Of a DNA stretch of 34,147 nt, positions 15,793 to 23,938 are shown one piece after another. The notes below the pieces were generated by a model. It saw only the letters and a program-made list of their open reading frames with translations. It was not told the origin of the DNA and made no database searches. A program made the translations under genes and the position numbers. Position 1 is the first letter of the stretch; each line of letters begins with the position of its first letter. The stretch comes from an uncultured Lachnospiraceae bacterium. GTDB taxonomy: Bacteria; Bacillota; Clostridia; Lachnospirales; Lachnospiraceae. The stretch is from NCBI GenBank assembly GCA_947593655.1, contig CANQDS010000020.1:1-34147 (forward strand). The letters run 5' to 3'.

Positions 15793-17286
15793 CTAAATCA
15801 TATATCCGATGACCGCGGACTCATTTAAGGATTCACTTCTTGTTACTTCGCCGCTTATGGCGCCGTCCTTCATGATCACCAGACGGTCGCTCATCCCGAT
15901 CAGCTCCGCCAGTTCTTCCGATATGATCAGAATGGATTTCCCTTCTTTCTTCATCCGGTAGATCAACTGGTACATCGCCTGTTTTACGCCGATATCCACG
16001 CCGCGCGTCGGGCAGTCCAGGATCAGGATCTCACTGTCGCAGCCGATCCATTTTCCAAATACAACCTTCTGCTTATTGCCGCCGGATAATTCCGAAACCG
16101 CCTGTTTCGGCTCGCGGCACTTGACGGAAAGGGAAGAGATCTGTTCCTTCACCAGATTCCGCTCATTCTTCTTCGTGATCACTCCGTGCTTTGCGATCTT
16201 ATCCAGCCCCGCGATCGAAATATTATCCAGAATCGATGCATCCATATTCAGCGCTTCCGTGTCGCGGTCTTTCGATACATAGCCGATCTTATGCTGCATG
16301 GCCGTTTTTTCACTGGTGATCGTCTGGCCGCCGGCCGTTACCCTGCCGCTCTGCAGCGGTACGGCTCCAAACAACGCTTTCCCCAGCGTATGCATTCCGC
16401 AGCTGGAAAGTCCGCCCACGCCGAGGATCTCTCCTTTGTGCAGTTCCAGCGTAAGGTCTTTCAGTTCTTCGCCGAAGTTTCCGTTCTCAATCTTAAGGAC
16501 CACTTCCTTATCATAGCTTCCGTCATAGTCGCTCCGGTAGTAATCGCCTTTTAATTCACGGCCTACCATTAACTGTTTGATCTCTTCCTCGTCAAATTCC
16601 TCTTTCGTCAGGCTCTTGATCAGATTGCCGTCCCGCAGAACGGTCAGCGTATCGCATACCTCCATCAATTCGTCCAGATCGTGTGAAATGAACAAAACGC
16701 TCTTGTTCTGCTTCTTCTGCTCTTTCATCAGATCGTAAATCTTCTGGCGTCCCGTCTGGGAAAGCGCCGTCGTCGTTTCATCGACGACGAAAATGTCCGG
16801 CTTTCTGGCGATGACTTTTGCGATCTCCACCAGTTTCCGGTCCTGAAGATCGAGAACCGTTGTCGGCAGCGCCGGATCGATGTTCTCCATCCCGACCAGC
16901 GAAAGAATCTCTTTCGCCGCCTGATTCATCTTCCTGCGGTTGACAAAGCCTGCTGTGCTGAACTGATCAATGTTTCCCAGGAAAATATTTTCCGCAATGG
17001 AAACGCCTCCGATCGTTCCCCGCTCCTGGACCACCATTCCGATTCCGTGTTCCAGCGCATCGGTCATGCTCTTCGGAGCCCAGTCCCGGCCTTTGAACTT
17101 CATCGTTCCTTCCGTGGCGGGCTGCATTCCCGCTGCAATAGAAGAAATCGTGCTCTTTCCCGAGCCGTTCTCTCCGATCAGCCCCCGGATCTCTCCCGGA
17201 TAAACCGTCAGATCCACATGATCCAGTGCTACCGTCAAACCGAAATGTTTTGAGATGTTTTGCATTTGTAAAATCGGTTCACTCAT
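15793..17286 (-). CDS. CUT2-family sugar ABC transporter ATPase (tandem nucleotide-binding domains)
   Basis: A 497-residue RbsA/MglA-like protein with two nucleotide-binding domains. NBD1 has Walker A GENGSGKST, Walker B IFVVDETTTAL and a degenerate signature (LDLQDRK instead of LSxGQ). NBD2 has a degenerate Walker A (GGLSSCGMHTLG), an intact signature LSGGNKQ and Walker B LILDCPTRG, in which the catalytic Glu is Cys. Pairing NBD1 Walker A with the NBD2 signature therefore leaves one complete ATP site and one dead site. A weak NBD2 Walker A is usual in this family; the Cys is less usual. This is the first gene of the long minus-strand operon; AGGAG lies about 12 bases before ATG. Confidence 0.93.
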   Translation of the reverse strand: MSEPILQMQNISKHFGLTVALDHVDLTVYPGEIRGLIGENGSGKSTISSIAAGMQPATEGTMKFKGRDWAPKSMTDALEHGIGMVVQERGTIGGVSIAENIFLGNIDQFSTAGFVNRRKMNQAAKEILSLVGMENIDPALPTTVLDLQDRKLVEIAKVIARKPDIFVVDETTTALSQTGRQKIYDLMKEQKKQNKSVLFISHDLDELMEVCDTLTVLRDGNLIKSLTKEEFDEEEIKQLMVGRELKGDYYRSDYDGSYDKEVVLKIENGNFGEELKDLTLELHKGEILGVGGLSSCGMHTLGKALFGAVPLQSGRVTAGGQTITSEKTAMQHKIGYVSKDRDTEALNMDASILDNISIAGLDKIAKHGVITKKNERNLVKEQISSLSVKCREPKQAVSELSGGNKQKVVFGKWIGCDSEILILDCPTRGVDIGVKQAMYQLIYRMKKEGKSILIISEELAELIGMSDRLVIMKDGAISGEVTRSESLNESAVIGYMI

Positions 17287-17630
17287 AGATTTTCACTGCT
17301 CCTATCTGTCGTTTCTTTTTCCTGCCATGTTCCTTAAGACTGAATTCATTATAATTTTGCCTTTGATTTTTTACTTTTTCTTTTTTTAGGATTTTTGCAC
17401 AGAAAAGACCACGTTCTCTTTCTCGGATACTGCCTGTTTTTTGTGCAGGTTGCACATTGATTTCGTATTTTTTCGGTATGAGTACGCCATTTTCAACCAG
17501 AGTTTCGAATATTGCAATTATTGCACCCATATTTTGGCAGAGGCTGTGTTTTTTAACCTTTTGCCGTTGAATTTTTGACAATTTCTGATATGATATTCTT
17601 ATCAGGGAAATGTTTCGGGAGGGTTTTATC
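17287..17630. promoter_or_regulatory. Divergent regulatory region between the ABC operon and the AraC-GH39 gene
   Basis: No credible gene lies in these 344 bases. For the ABC operon (minus) TATAAT occurs at 17353-17348, but no -35 match is found 16-18 bases upstream, as expected for an activator-dependent promoter. TTGCAC occurs three times on the plus strand (17395, 17450, 17521), the middle one inside the inverted repeat GTGCA-GGT-TGCAC (17443-17455), and ATTGCA is repeated 9 bases apart at 17511 and 17520. These are candidate AraC-type operators (inference). Confidence 0.5.
17567..17594 (+). promoter_or_regulatory. Extended -10 promoter of the AraC-GH39 regulator gene
   Basis: TTGAAT (17567-17572), 16 bases, then TATGAT (17589-17594) preceded by TG one base upstream, which is an extended -10. 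Transcription would start near 17601, about 30 bases before the ATG at 17631. A TTGACA at 17575 has no well-spaced -10 and was not chosen. Confidence 0.5.
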
Positions 17631-20186
17631 ATGGAGCAGACACATGAGATCATTGACTTCGGCAGTTCGGTATCCATCAAGTGCTTTTTGCACCGGCTGG
17701 GATTTTCCGGCCGGCACTGGCACGAAAGCATGGAACTGTTATTCGTATTATCCGGTTCGGTCGATATCATTCAGGAGGACCGCGCTTTTACGCTTTCCGC
17801 AGAAGATATCCTGCTCATCAACAGCAACGAACTGCATGAACTCCACGCAAAGGACTGCGTCCTGATCGCGCTGCAGATCCACCCTTCATTATTTGAAGCG
17901 GAACTGCCGAATTTCCGGGAATTGTATTTTGACTGCAATTCCGCAGTGCACAAGAATTCCCAAAGCTATGACGCGATCCGCGTCCTGATCTCGCATATGA
18001 TCAAGGCGAACACCAACAAACAGGACAATTACCATATCATGAATAAGGCGCTGGCATACCAGCTGATGTTTCTTCTGCTGTCGCAGTTCCGTTCCTCCAA
18101 TCCCGAGACGAAAACGCTGCGCTCGCAGAAAAATATGGAGCGCGTCACCCAGATCGCCGAGATCATTGACAACAGCTACCGGTCGGAGATCACGCTGGCC
18201 TCCCTTGCTTCTCAGGTACATCTGTCGGTTCCGTATCTGTCCCGCTTTTTTGACAAACAGCTTGGAACCTCGTTTCTGATGTACTTAAACGGCGTGCGCC
18301 TGTCGCACGCGGTCAACGATCTTTTGTCTACCGATTATTCCATCGAGCAGATCGCGGAAAACAACGGATTCAGCAGCGCCCATTCTTTCGTCCAGACGTT
18401 TAAGAAGAATTATGACTGCCTTCCAAGCGTCTACCGGAGAAACCACCAGCTGCAGCGGCGGGAGGCTTCCTCCTTTTCCAATGCCAGGAATTTTACTTCC
18501 TATATCGATCTGGAACAATACGACTATATGGCGATTCTCGGAAAATATCTGGAAACGTCGCCTTCCCCGGTTCCCGATCCCGGAATCCGCCTCCAGACCA
18601 CGAGCAGCCGCAGCATTACGATCACCGACAACGGGAGCAGCTCCTCAAAGCAGCCTCTGCTGAAACATACCTGGAAAACATTCCTTACGGTCGGAAGCGC
18701 AAAACAGCTCCTCTACCGGAAGGTTCAGGATATGATCCGCGATATGCAGAACCGGATCGGCTACCGCTATATCAAATTCCACGGCATCCTGTCCGATGAA
18801 ATGCATGTCTACCACCGCACGGATAAAGGAACGATGTACAGCTTCGCTCTCGTGGATGAAGCGCTGGACTTTCTGCTGTCTGTGCATTTGAAACCGCTGA
18901 TCCAGCTTTCTTTCATGCCGGCCGCGCTGGCAGAGGATCCGCAGAAAACCTGCTTCGGCTATATTACCAGCCCTCCCGCCGATCTCGCGGAATGGCTTCT
19001 TCTGGTGTCGGCGTTTACGCGCCATCTGCTGGAACGCTACGGGGAAAAGGAAGTGCTAAGCTGGCCGTTCTGCGTGTGGAATGAACCGGATACCGACGAA
19101 AAGATGTTCGGATTTGCCACAGATGAAGAATTTTATCATTTCTATCAGAAGACTTATCAGACGGTCAAACAGTGCCATCCCGATATTGTTTTCGGTTCGC
19201 CGTCCAATTACTATCTGACGCAGTATCAGAGCCACTGGATCGCGGATTTTTTACAGTGGTGCCGTGCAAACGGCTGTATGCCGGAATTTCTGAACATGCA
19301 TTTTTATAACACCACATTTTCTGCAAAGACGTTGGAAGAGCTTACCTCTAAGACATTCCAGAATGTCGTTACCTTGTCCGAAGATGAAAATCTCTTCCAC
19401 GATTTTGTCCGCCAGATCCATGCATACGCGAAACGGTTATCGCCGCCGGGGCAGCCGCTTCCGGTTTACCTGACGGAATGGAACATTACGCCTTTCCATT
19501 CGGATCTTTTAAACGACACCTGTTTCGTGTCCTGCTATATCGTCAAAAATATACTGGAAAATTATGATGAACTGGACAGCTTCGCCTTCTGGGCACTGAC
19601 TGATTTTCTGGAGGAAACCCCGCTTTCGCCCGGCCTGTTTCAGGGCGGTCTTGGAATAACCACTTATAACGGGATCCCCAAAGCGGGTTACTATGCCTTT
19701 CAGTTTTTAAACCAGCTTGGTGATGAACCGGTTGCCAGAGGCAATGGGTATTTCCTGACGAAAAAAGACCGCTCTTACCAGCTGATCCTTTACAACTACA
19801 AGCATTTTTCTTCTCTTTATGCACAGGGGGAAATGTTTGACATGACGCCTGCCAACCGCTATGAAACCTTTGCGCCGGAAGAACAGTTAGAATGCCGTAT
19901 TACGATCCGCGATCTAAAAGATTCCAGATATATGGTCACGGAATCTTCCATCTGCCGCCATTCCGGCAGCAGCTTCGATGAATGGCTCCGGATGGGCGCG
20001 CCGGAAACGCTCTCCGCCGACGAGCTTTCCGCATTGAAAAAGCTCTCCGTTCCGTCGTTTAGGAAATATCCGGCCGATGCGGAAAACGGCCGGCTCCAGC
20101 TGTCTCTTTCTCTGGAGCAGCTGGAAGTCCGGCTGGTTCTCTTAACGCCGCAGGCGCCGGGCACGGAACCGGTTCCCGCCATATAA
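17631..20186 (+). CDS. AraC-family regulator fused to a GH39 glycosidase domain
   Basis: An 851-residue fusion. Residues about 15-110 form a cupin-like sensor (HWHESMELLFVLSG, then DILLINSNELHEL). About 185-285 is a two-HTH AraC domain (ITLASLASQVHLSVPYLSRF and IEQIAENNGFSSAHSFVQTFKK). From about 345 to the C-terminus is a GH39 beta-xylosidase-like (beta/alpha)8 domain plus beta-sandwich. Both catalytic residues are present: acid/base E485 in WNEPD and nucleophile E616 in YLTEWN, about 130 residues apart, as expected for the family. No signal peptide, so cytoplasmic. The ATG at 17631 was chosen because GGGAGG lies 8 bases upstream; an earlier ATG at 17610 lacks a site. It is divergent from the ABC operon and so probably its activator, using the GH39 domain as ligand sensor or signal-clearing enzyme (inference). 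Confidence 0.9.
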   Translation: MEQTHEIIDFGSSVSIKCFLHRLGFSGRHWHESMELLFVLSGSVDIIQEDRAFTLSAEDILLINSNELHELHAKDCVLIALQIHPSLFEAELPNFRELYFDCNSAVHKNSQSYDAIRVLISHMIKANTNKQDNYHIMNKALAYQLMFLLLSQFRSSNPETKTLRSQKNMERVTQIAEIIDNSYRSEITLASLASQVHLSVPYLSRFFDKQLGTSFLMYLNGVRLSHAVNDLLSTDYSIEQIAENNGFSSAHSFVQTFKKNYDCLPSVYRRNHQLQRREASSFSNARNFTSYIDLEQYDYMAILGKYLETSPSPVPDPGIRLQTTSSRSITITDNGSSSSKQPLLKHTWKTFLTVGSAKQLLYRKVQDMIRDMQNRIGYRYIKFHGILSDEMHVYHRTDKGTMYSFALVDEALDFLLSVHLKPLIQLSFMPAALAEDPQKTCFGYITSPPADLAEWLLLVSAFTRHLLERYGEKEVLSWPFCVWNEPDTDEKMFGFATDEEFYHFYQKTYQTVKQCHPDIVFGSPSNYYLTQYQSHWIADFLQWCRANGCMPEFLNMHFYNTTFSAKTLEELTSKTFQNVVTLSEDENLFHDFVRQIHAYAKRLSPPGQPLPVYLTEWNITPFHSDLLNDTCFVSCYIVKNILENYDELDSFAFWALTDFLEETPLSPGLFQGGLGITTYNGIPKAGYYAFQFLNQLGDEPVARGNGYFLTKKDRSYQLILYNYKHFSSLYAQGEMFDMTPANRYETFAPEEQLECRITIRDLKDSRYMVTESSICRHSGSSFDEWLRMGAPETLSADELSALKKLSVPSFRKYPADAENGRLQLSLSLEQLEVRLVLLTPQAPGTEPVPAI

Positions 20187-20198
20187 ATATACGCATCC

Positions 20199-20272
20199 GC
20201 AAAAAGAGAGCCGCCGCCCCACAGTGAGCATATCACAGACGATATGCCTGTGCGCAGCAGCTCCTTTTTTGC
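20199..20272. terminator. Bidirectional terminator between araC-GH39 and rhaD
   Basis: CACAG-TGA-GCATATC pairs with GATATGC-CTGTG (20220-20252), and an outer arm pairs GCAAAAAGAGAGC with GCTCCTTTTTTGC. The A5 on one side and T6 on the other provide U-tracts for both convergent transcripts. Confidence 0.75.
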
Positions 20273-20329
20273 AGGAACCCTGTTTTCAAATCAAAGACTC
20301 GTACAGCTTCACAATATCTTCTACGCTTA

Positions 20330-21154
20330 CTACTGTTTTTCATATAAAAACTTTTCCGGAAGCGTTACATGAAAATCTTTTGCAAGATCGCGGAAATTAT
20401 CCGGTGATATCGTCTGCAGTTTATCCGGCCGCATCGAAAGCATCTTCACCAAAATCTCCGCGGATTTTTCCGCCGTATGCATCAGCCCGAACGTCAGGTC
20501 AAAATCCTCGCCCGCCGCAAACATTCCATGATGCGCCCAGACGGCAAGGTCATAGGTTTTCATCAGTTCGCTGGTTGCTTCGGCGATCCTGCTGCCTCCC
20601 GGCACCATCCACGGCACAACGCCGACTCCGTCCGGAAACACCACCGGACATTCGGTGGCCATTTCCCACAGTTCCCTCGTAAACACTTCATCTTTCAGTG
20701 GCAGCACAAACGTCAGCGCGATCATATTTGTGGTGTGCGCATGATAGATCACGCGGTATTTTTCGTTCTGCTTCTTTTTTACTTCGTGATTCATCAGGTG
20801 CGTCGGCAGTTCCGAGGTCGGCACGCCGCCTCCCGCAAGCCCCCAGACGATCCGGTAATTTTCTCCCCGGCCGTCCAGCTCGATCAGACCGATCGATTCT
20901 TCCGGCTTAATGATCACATTCCGGAAATATTTTCCGCTTCCCGTCACCAGAAAATACTCTCCGGCAAGTTCCGGAACAAAAACTCCGATCGGTTTCCATT
21001 CTCCCGGCGCAAAGCTTTCTTTTACGCTGTCCGCTTCCTCCGGTTTTACGCGGTAGGAAAGATTGCCGCCGTTTCTCTCATGCCAGCCCTGCTGCCAGCC
21101 GTCATCCGCCATCCGGATAAATCCCTGTACAAATTCTGCATCTAAAACCTTCAT
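20330..21154 (-). CDS. rhaD: Rhamnulose-1-phosphate aldolase
   Basis: A 274-residue class II aldolase of the RhaD/FucA family. It cleaves L-rhamnulose 1-phosphate to dihydroxyacetone phosphate and L-lactaldehyde. It shows GWHERNGGNLSYR near residues 23-35, E115 in TSELPTH (acid/base), zinc ligands H138 and H140 in YHAHTTN, and a third His in the WAHHG motif (208-209). Length matches E. coli RhaD (274). AGGAGG lies 8 bases before ATG and 18 bases separate it from rhaA. It is the last gene of rhaBAD and ends at the shared hairpin terminator. No lactaldehyde reductase or dehydrogenase gene is present in the window. Confidence 0.96.
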   Translation of the reverse strand: MKVLDAEFVQGFIRMADDGWQQGWHERNGGNLSYRVKPEEADSVKESFAPGEWKPIGVFVPELAGEYFLVTGSGKYFRNVIIKPEESIGLIELDGRGENYRIVWGLAGGGVPTSELPTHLMNHEVKKKQNEKYRVIYHAHTTNMIALTFVLPLKDEVFTRELWEMATECPVVFPDGVGVVPWMVPGGSRIAEATSELMKTYDLAVWAHHGMFAAGEDFDLTFGLMHTAEKSAEILVKMLSMRPDKLQTISPDNFRDLAKDFHVTLPEKFLYEKQ

Positions 21155-21172
21155 CCTTTTTTCCTCCTGATC

Positions 21173-22432
21173 CTAACCCCGTTTGGAAAGCACTTCCGCT
21201 TCGTATTTCTTTACTTCGTCAAACCAGCTGATATCCGCCGGCACGCCGCACTGTCTGCAATATTCTTCCCAGACGTCGCCAAACGGAAAACTCTTTAATT
21301 CCTCCTGCCACACCATCAGTTCGGACAGGCGGTTTTCGTCCTGAAGCTGTTTTAATTTTTCATTCGGCAGAAGCATCGCATTCAGCAGCGCTTTCTGCCA
21401 GCTGCGGAACCCGACCGTCCATGCGCCGATGCGGTTGATCCCTGCGTCAAAATAATCCAGCGCCATGTAGACGCGGTCCAATGCGTCGCTGCGCACGATC
21501 TCTTTGGCCATCTCCCTTGTTTCATCGTCAAACAGGACCACATGGTCGCTGTCCCAGCGCACCGGCCGCGTGATATGCAGGGCAAATTCCGGATAGAAGC
21601 AAAGCAGCGCCGGGATCTTATCCGATACCATTTCCGTCGGATGGTAGTGCCCGTTATCCATAAGCGGCATACAGCCGTCATGCAGCGCCGCAAAGTTCAG
21701 CGCAAATTCCGCCGAACCGACGGTATAAGATTCCACGCCGATCCCGAATACCTTAGATTCTACACACGGCTTCACCAGTTTTTTATCAAACGGCTCCGAA
21801 AGGATCTGCTCGATCGAATCCTTATAACGCATCCGTGGTCCGAGGCGGTCGGCCGGGATATCCTTGTAGCCGTCTCCCGTCCAGATATTCATAACGCACG
21901 GAACTCCGGTTTCTTCCGCAAAATACTGGGAAATGCGGATACATGCCTTTCCGTGATCGATCCAGAAGCGCCGCGTCTGTTCATCCGGGCTTGACAGCGT
22001 CAGGCCGTCTTTAACTTTCTCATGGGAAAAGAAAGTCGGGTTAAAATCAAGCCCCGCATGATGCTTCTTTGCAAATTCCACCCATCTTGCAAAATGTTTC
22101 GGCTGAAGCTGGTCGCGGTCTGCGGATTCCCCGCCCTCAAAGATGGCATAGCACGCATGGACGTTGATCTTCTTTTTTCCCGGCGTCAGTTCCAGTACTT
22201 TTTCCATATCCGCAAATAATTCTTCCGGCGTCGATGCTTTCCCCGGATAATTCCCCGTGGTCTGGATCCCTCCGGTCAGCGGTCCGTCGTGGTCAAAACC
22301 GATGACGTCGTCCCCCTGCCAGCAATGAAGGGATACCGGAACCGTTTTTAATTTTTCCATCGCCTGATCCGCGTCCACTCCGACTGCCGCATATCTTTCC
22401 TTTGCCTGTGCATATCTTTCCTGTTGTGTCAT
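21173..22432 (-). CDS. rhaA: L-rhamnose isomerase
   Basis: A protein of about 419 residues matching RhaA, which converts L-rhamnose to L-rhamnulose. Family motifs are LHCWQGDDVIGFD near the N-terminus, GLDFNPTFFSHEK, VPCVMNIWTGDGYKD, and the metal-binding stretch LMDNGHYHPTE. The start at 22432 (MTQQERYAQAKERY) has AAGGAG 7 bases upstream, within the end of rhaB, and the first base follows the rhaB stop by a single nucleotide. A longer reading to 22492 would run deep into rhaB without a ribosome site. Translational coupling to rhaB is likely. Cytoplasmic, Mn-dependent family. Confidence 0.96.
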   Translation of the reverse strand: MTQQERYAQAKERYAAVGVDADQAMEKLKTVPVSLHCWQGDDVIGFDHDGPLTGGIQTTGNYPGKASTPEELFADMEKVLELTPGKKKINVHACYAIFEGGESADRDQLQPKHFARWVEFAKKHHAGLDFNPTFFSHEKVKDGLTLSSPDEQTRRFWIDHGKACIRISQYFAEETGVPCVMNIWTGDGYKDIPADRLGPRMRYKDSIEQILSEPFDKKLVKPCVESKVFGIGVESYTVGSAEFALNFAALHDGCMPLMDNGHYHPTEMVSDKIPALLCFYPEFALHITRPVRWDSDHVVLFDDETREMAKEIVRSDALDRVYMALDYFDAGINRIGAWTVGFRSWQKALLNAMLLPNEKLKQLQDENRLSELMVWQEELKSFPFGDVWEEYCRQCGVPADISWFDEVKKYEAEVLSKRG

Positions 22433-22433
22433 G

Positions 22434-23840
22434 TCACTTCTCCTTCTCATAAATATTAATTTCAAAAGATTCAAAGATGCATCTTCTGGCATCCTGCAAA
22501 TCTTCCAGTTCCCCCGCCGCGATCATCTGCGCCGCAAGATTGCCCGCCGCCGTCGCCTCCGTCGGTCCGGCATAAACCTTTTTATCCGTTTTCTCCGCGG
22601 TAAGGCGGTTCAGATATCCGGCATTTGCGCCTCCGCCGACAACAAAGATCTTATCGTACTGTTTTCCGGTTAAAGCTTCGATTTCTTTTGCCGTTGCGGC
22701 GTAGCACTCCGCCAGGCTGTGATAAATTACGGCCGCCGTCTCAGCGATCCCCTCCGGCACCGGCTGCCCGCTCTCCCGGCAGGCTTTTTTGACTTCTTCC
22801 GTCATATTCTCCGGAGCCAGAAAACGCTGGTCGTTCACATCTACGAGAGAGGGGATCCTGCATTCGGAAGCCCTGCTGCAGATCTCGCCAAATCCCAGTT
22901 CCGGCGCAATTTCCTTCCGCACCGACTGTATCATCCAAAGCCCCATGATATTTTTCAGATAGCGGAACCGGTAATCATAACCGCCCTCATTTGTCATGTT
23001 CCGGCGCATACTGTTTCGCGCGGTATTTGCTTCCTTCAGTTCCGTTCCCATCAGCGACCATGTTCCTGAGCTGATATAAAGCACTTCTTCCTCTCTGCCC
23101 GGTACGGCCATGACCGCCGCGCCGGTATCATGCGTCGCCGGAAGCACGACTTTACAATCGAAACCGACTTCTTTTTGGATTTCCTCCCTTAAATTTCCCA
23201 GTTCCGTTCCCGGAAGCACGATCTTCTGGAAGATCCCGGCCGGATAACCCAGCTTCCGGATCAGTTCCATATCCCAGTCTTTCGTTTCCGGGCTGACCAG
23301 CTGCGTCGTCGTTGCATTGGTGTATTCCGCCGCCATCCTGCCAGTCAGCAGATAGTGAAAATAATCCGGGATCATCAAAAGCGCTTCGGCGCGCTGCAGC
23401 GTTTCCGGCTGTTTTTCCTTTAACGCCATCAGCTGATAGACCGTGTTAAAGATCTGCTTCTGGATCCCGGTCCTTGCATACAGGACATCCTCCGAGATCA
23501 CTTCGTAAACCTTTTCGTCCATGCCCTGCGTCCTCTGATCCCGGTACGCCGCGGCGTTTCCGATCCGCTGCCCTTTTTTGTCCAGCAGCACAAAATCTAC
23601 CGCCCACGTATCAATCCCGACGCTGACCGGGATCTTCCCCAGTTCTACGCATTTTCTCATTCCGGTCAGGATTTCCCGGAACAGCTGATCCACATCCCAG
23701 ATTTTCTCTCCGTCTTTTTCCGTCATGCCGTTGGGAAACCGGTAAATTTCCTCTAACTGCATCCGGTCATTTTCCATATGCGCCAGCATATGCCGTCCGC
23801 TGGACGCCCCGATATCAACTGCCAGATAATAGGCTGCCAT
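22434..23840 (-). CDS. rhaB: Rhamnulokinase
   Basis: A 468-residue FGGY-family kinase that phosphorylates L-rhamnulose at O1. Visible features are the N-terminal phosphate-binding motif VDIGASSGRHML, the substrate-contacting GIDTWAVDFVLLD, the second ATPase-fold motif ATHDTGAAVMAVPG, and the C-terminal adenosine motif FVVGGGANAGYLNRL. Length and order match RhaB. It is the first gene of rhaBAD; the 98 bases upstream hold its promoter and the terminator of the regulator gene. The ribosome site is AGGGGGATGGGG just before the ATG. Confidence 0.96.
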   Translation of the reverse strand: MAAYYLAVDIGASSGRHMLAHMENDRMQLEEIYRFPNGMTEKDGEKIWDVDQLFREILTGMRKCVELGKIPVSVGIDTWAVDFVLLDKKGQRIGNAAAYRDQRTQGMDEKVYEVISEDVLYARTGIQKQIFNTVYQLMALKEKQPETLQRAEALLMIPDYFHYLLTGRMAAEYTNATTTQLVSPETKDWDMELIRKLGYPAGIFQKIVLPGTELGNLREEIQKEVGFDCKVVLPATHDTGAAVMAVPGREEEVLYISSGTWSLMGTELKEANTARNSMRRNMTNEGGYDYRFRYLKNIMGLWMIQSVRKEIAPELGFGEICSRASECRIPSLVDVNDQRFLAPENMTEEVKKACRESGQPVPEGIAETAAVIYHSLAECYAATAKEIEALTGKQYDKIFVVGGGANAGYLNRLTAEKTDKKVYAGPTEATAAGNLAAQMIAAGELEDLQDARRCIFESFEINIYEKEK

Positions 23841-23872
23841 AACCCCATCCCCCTGATTTCTTTGATAGCATC

Positions 23873-23902
23873 AGTATAGGAGAAAAAATGGCAGAAAAAA
23901 AG
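23873..23902 (-). promoter_or_regulatory. Probable rhaBAD promoter, weak -35
   Basis: TATACT lies on the minus strand at 23878-23873, placing the transcription start near 23866, 25 bases before rhaB. The expected -35 position falls in the T-tract of the upstream terminator (TTTTTT), a poor match, consistent with dependence on the adjacent AraC-type activator. No clear activator repeats were found. Confidence 0.4.
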
Positions 23903-23928
23903 AACACCTTTTGTTCAAAAAAGTGTCC
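23895..23928 (-). terminator. Terminator of the rhamnose regulator gene
   Basis: On the minus strand GGACAC and GTGTTC form a 6-bp stem (one G-T wobble) with an A/T-rich loop, followed by seven T residues. It begins 11 bases after the regulator's stop codon and overlaps the rhaB promoter region. Confidence 0.75.
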
Positions 23929-23938
23929 TTATTTGCAT

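Noticed and set aside
17575..17604. TTGACA at 17575 as the -35 of the AraC-GH39 promoter
   Set aside because: No good -10 lies 16-18 bases downstream (TTATCA at 18 is poor). The extended -10 TATGAT with TTGAAT fits better.
17279..17770. 163-codon minus-strand frame across the divergent intergenic region
   Set aside because: It would overlap both the ATPase start and the regulator's 5' end, has no ribosome site, and covers promoter-like A+T-rich DNA.
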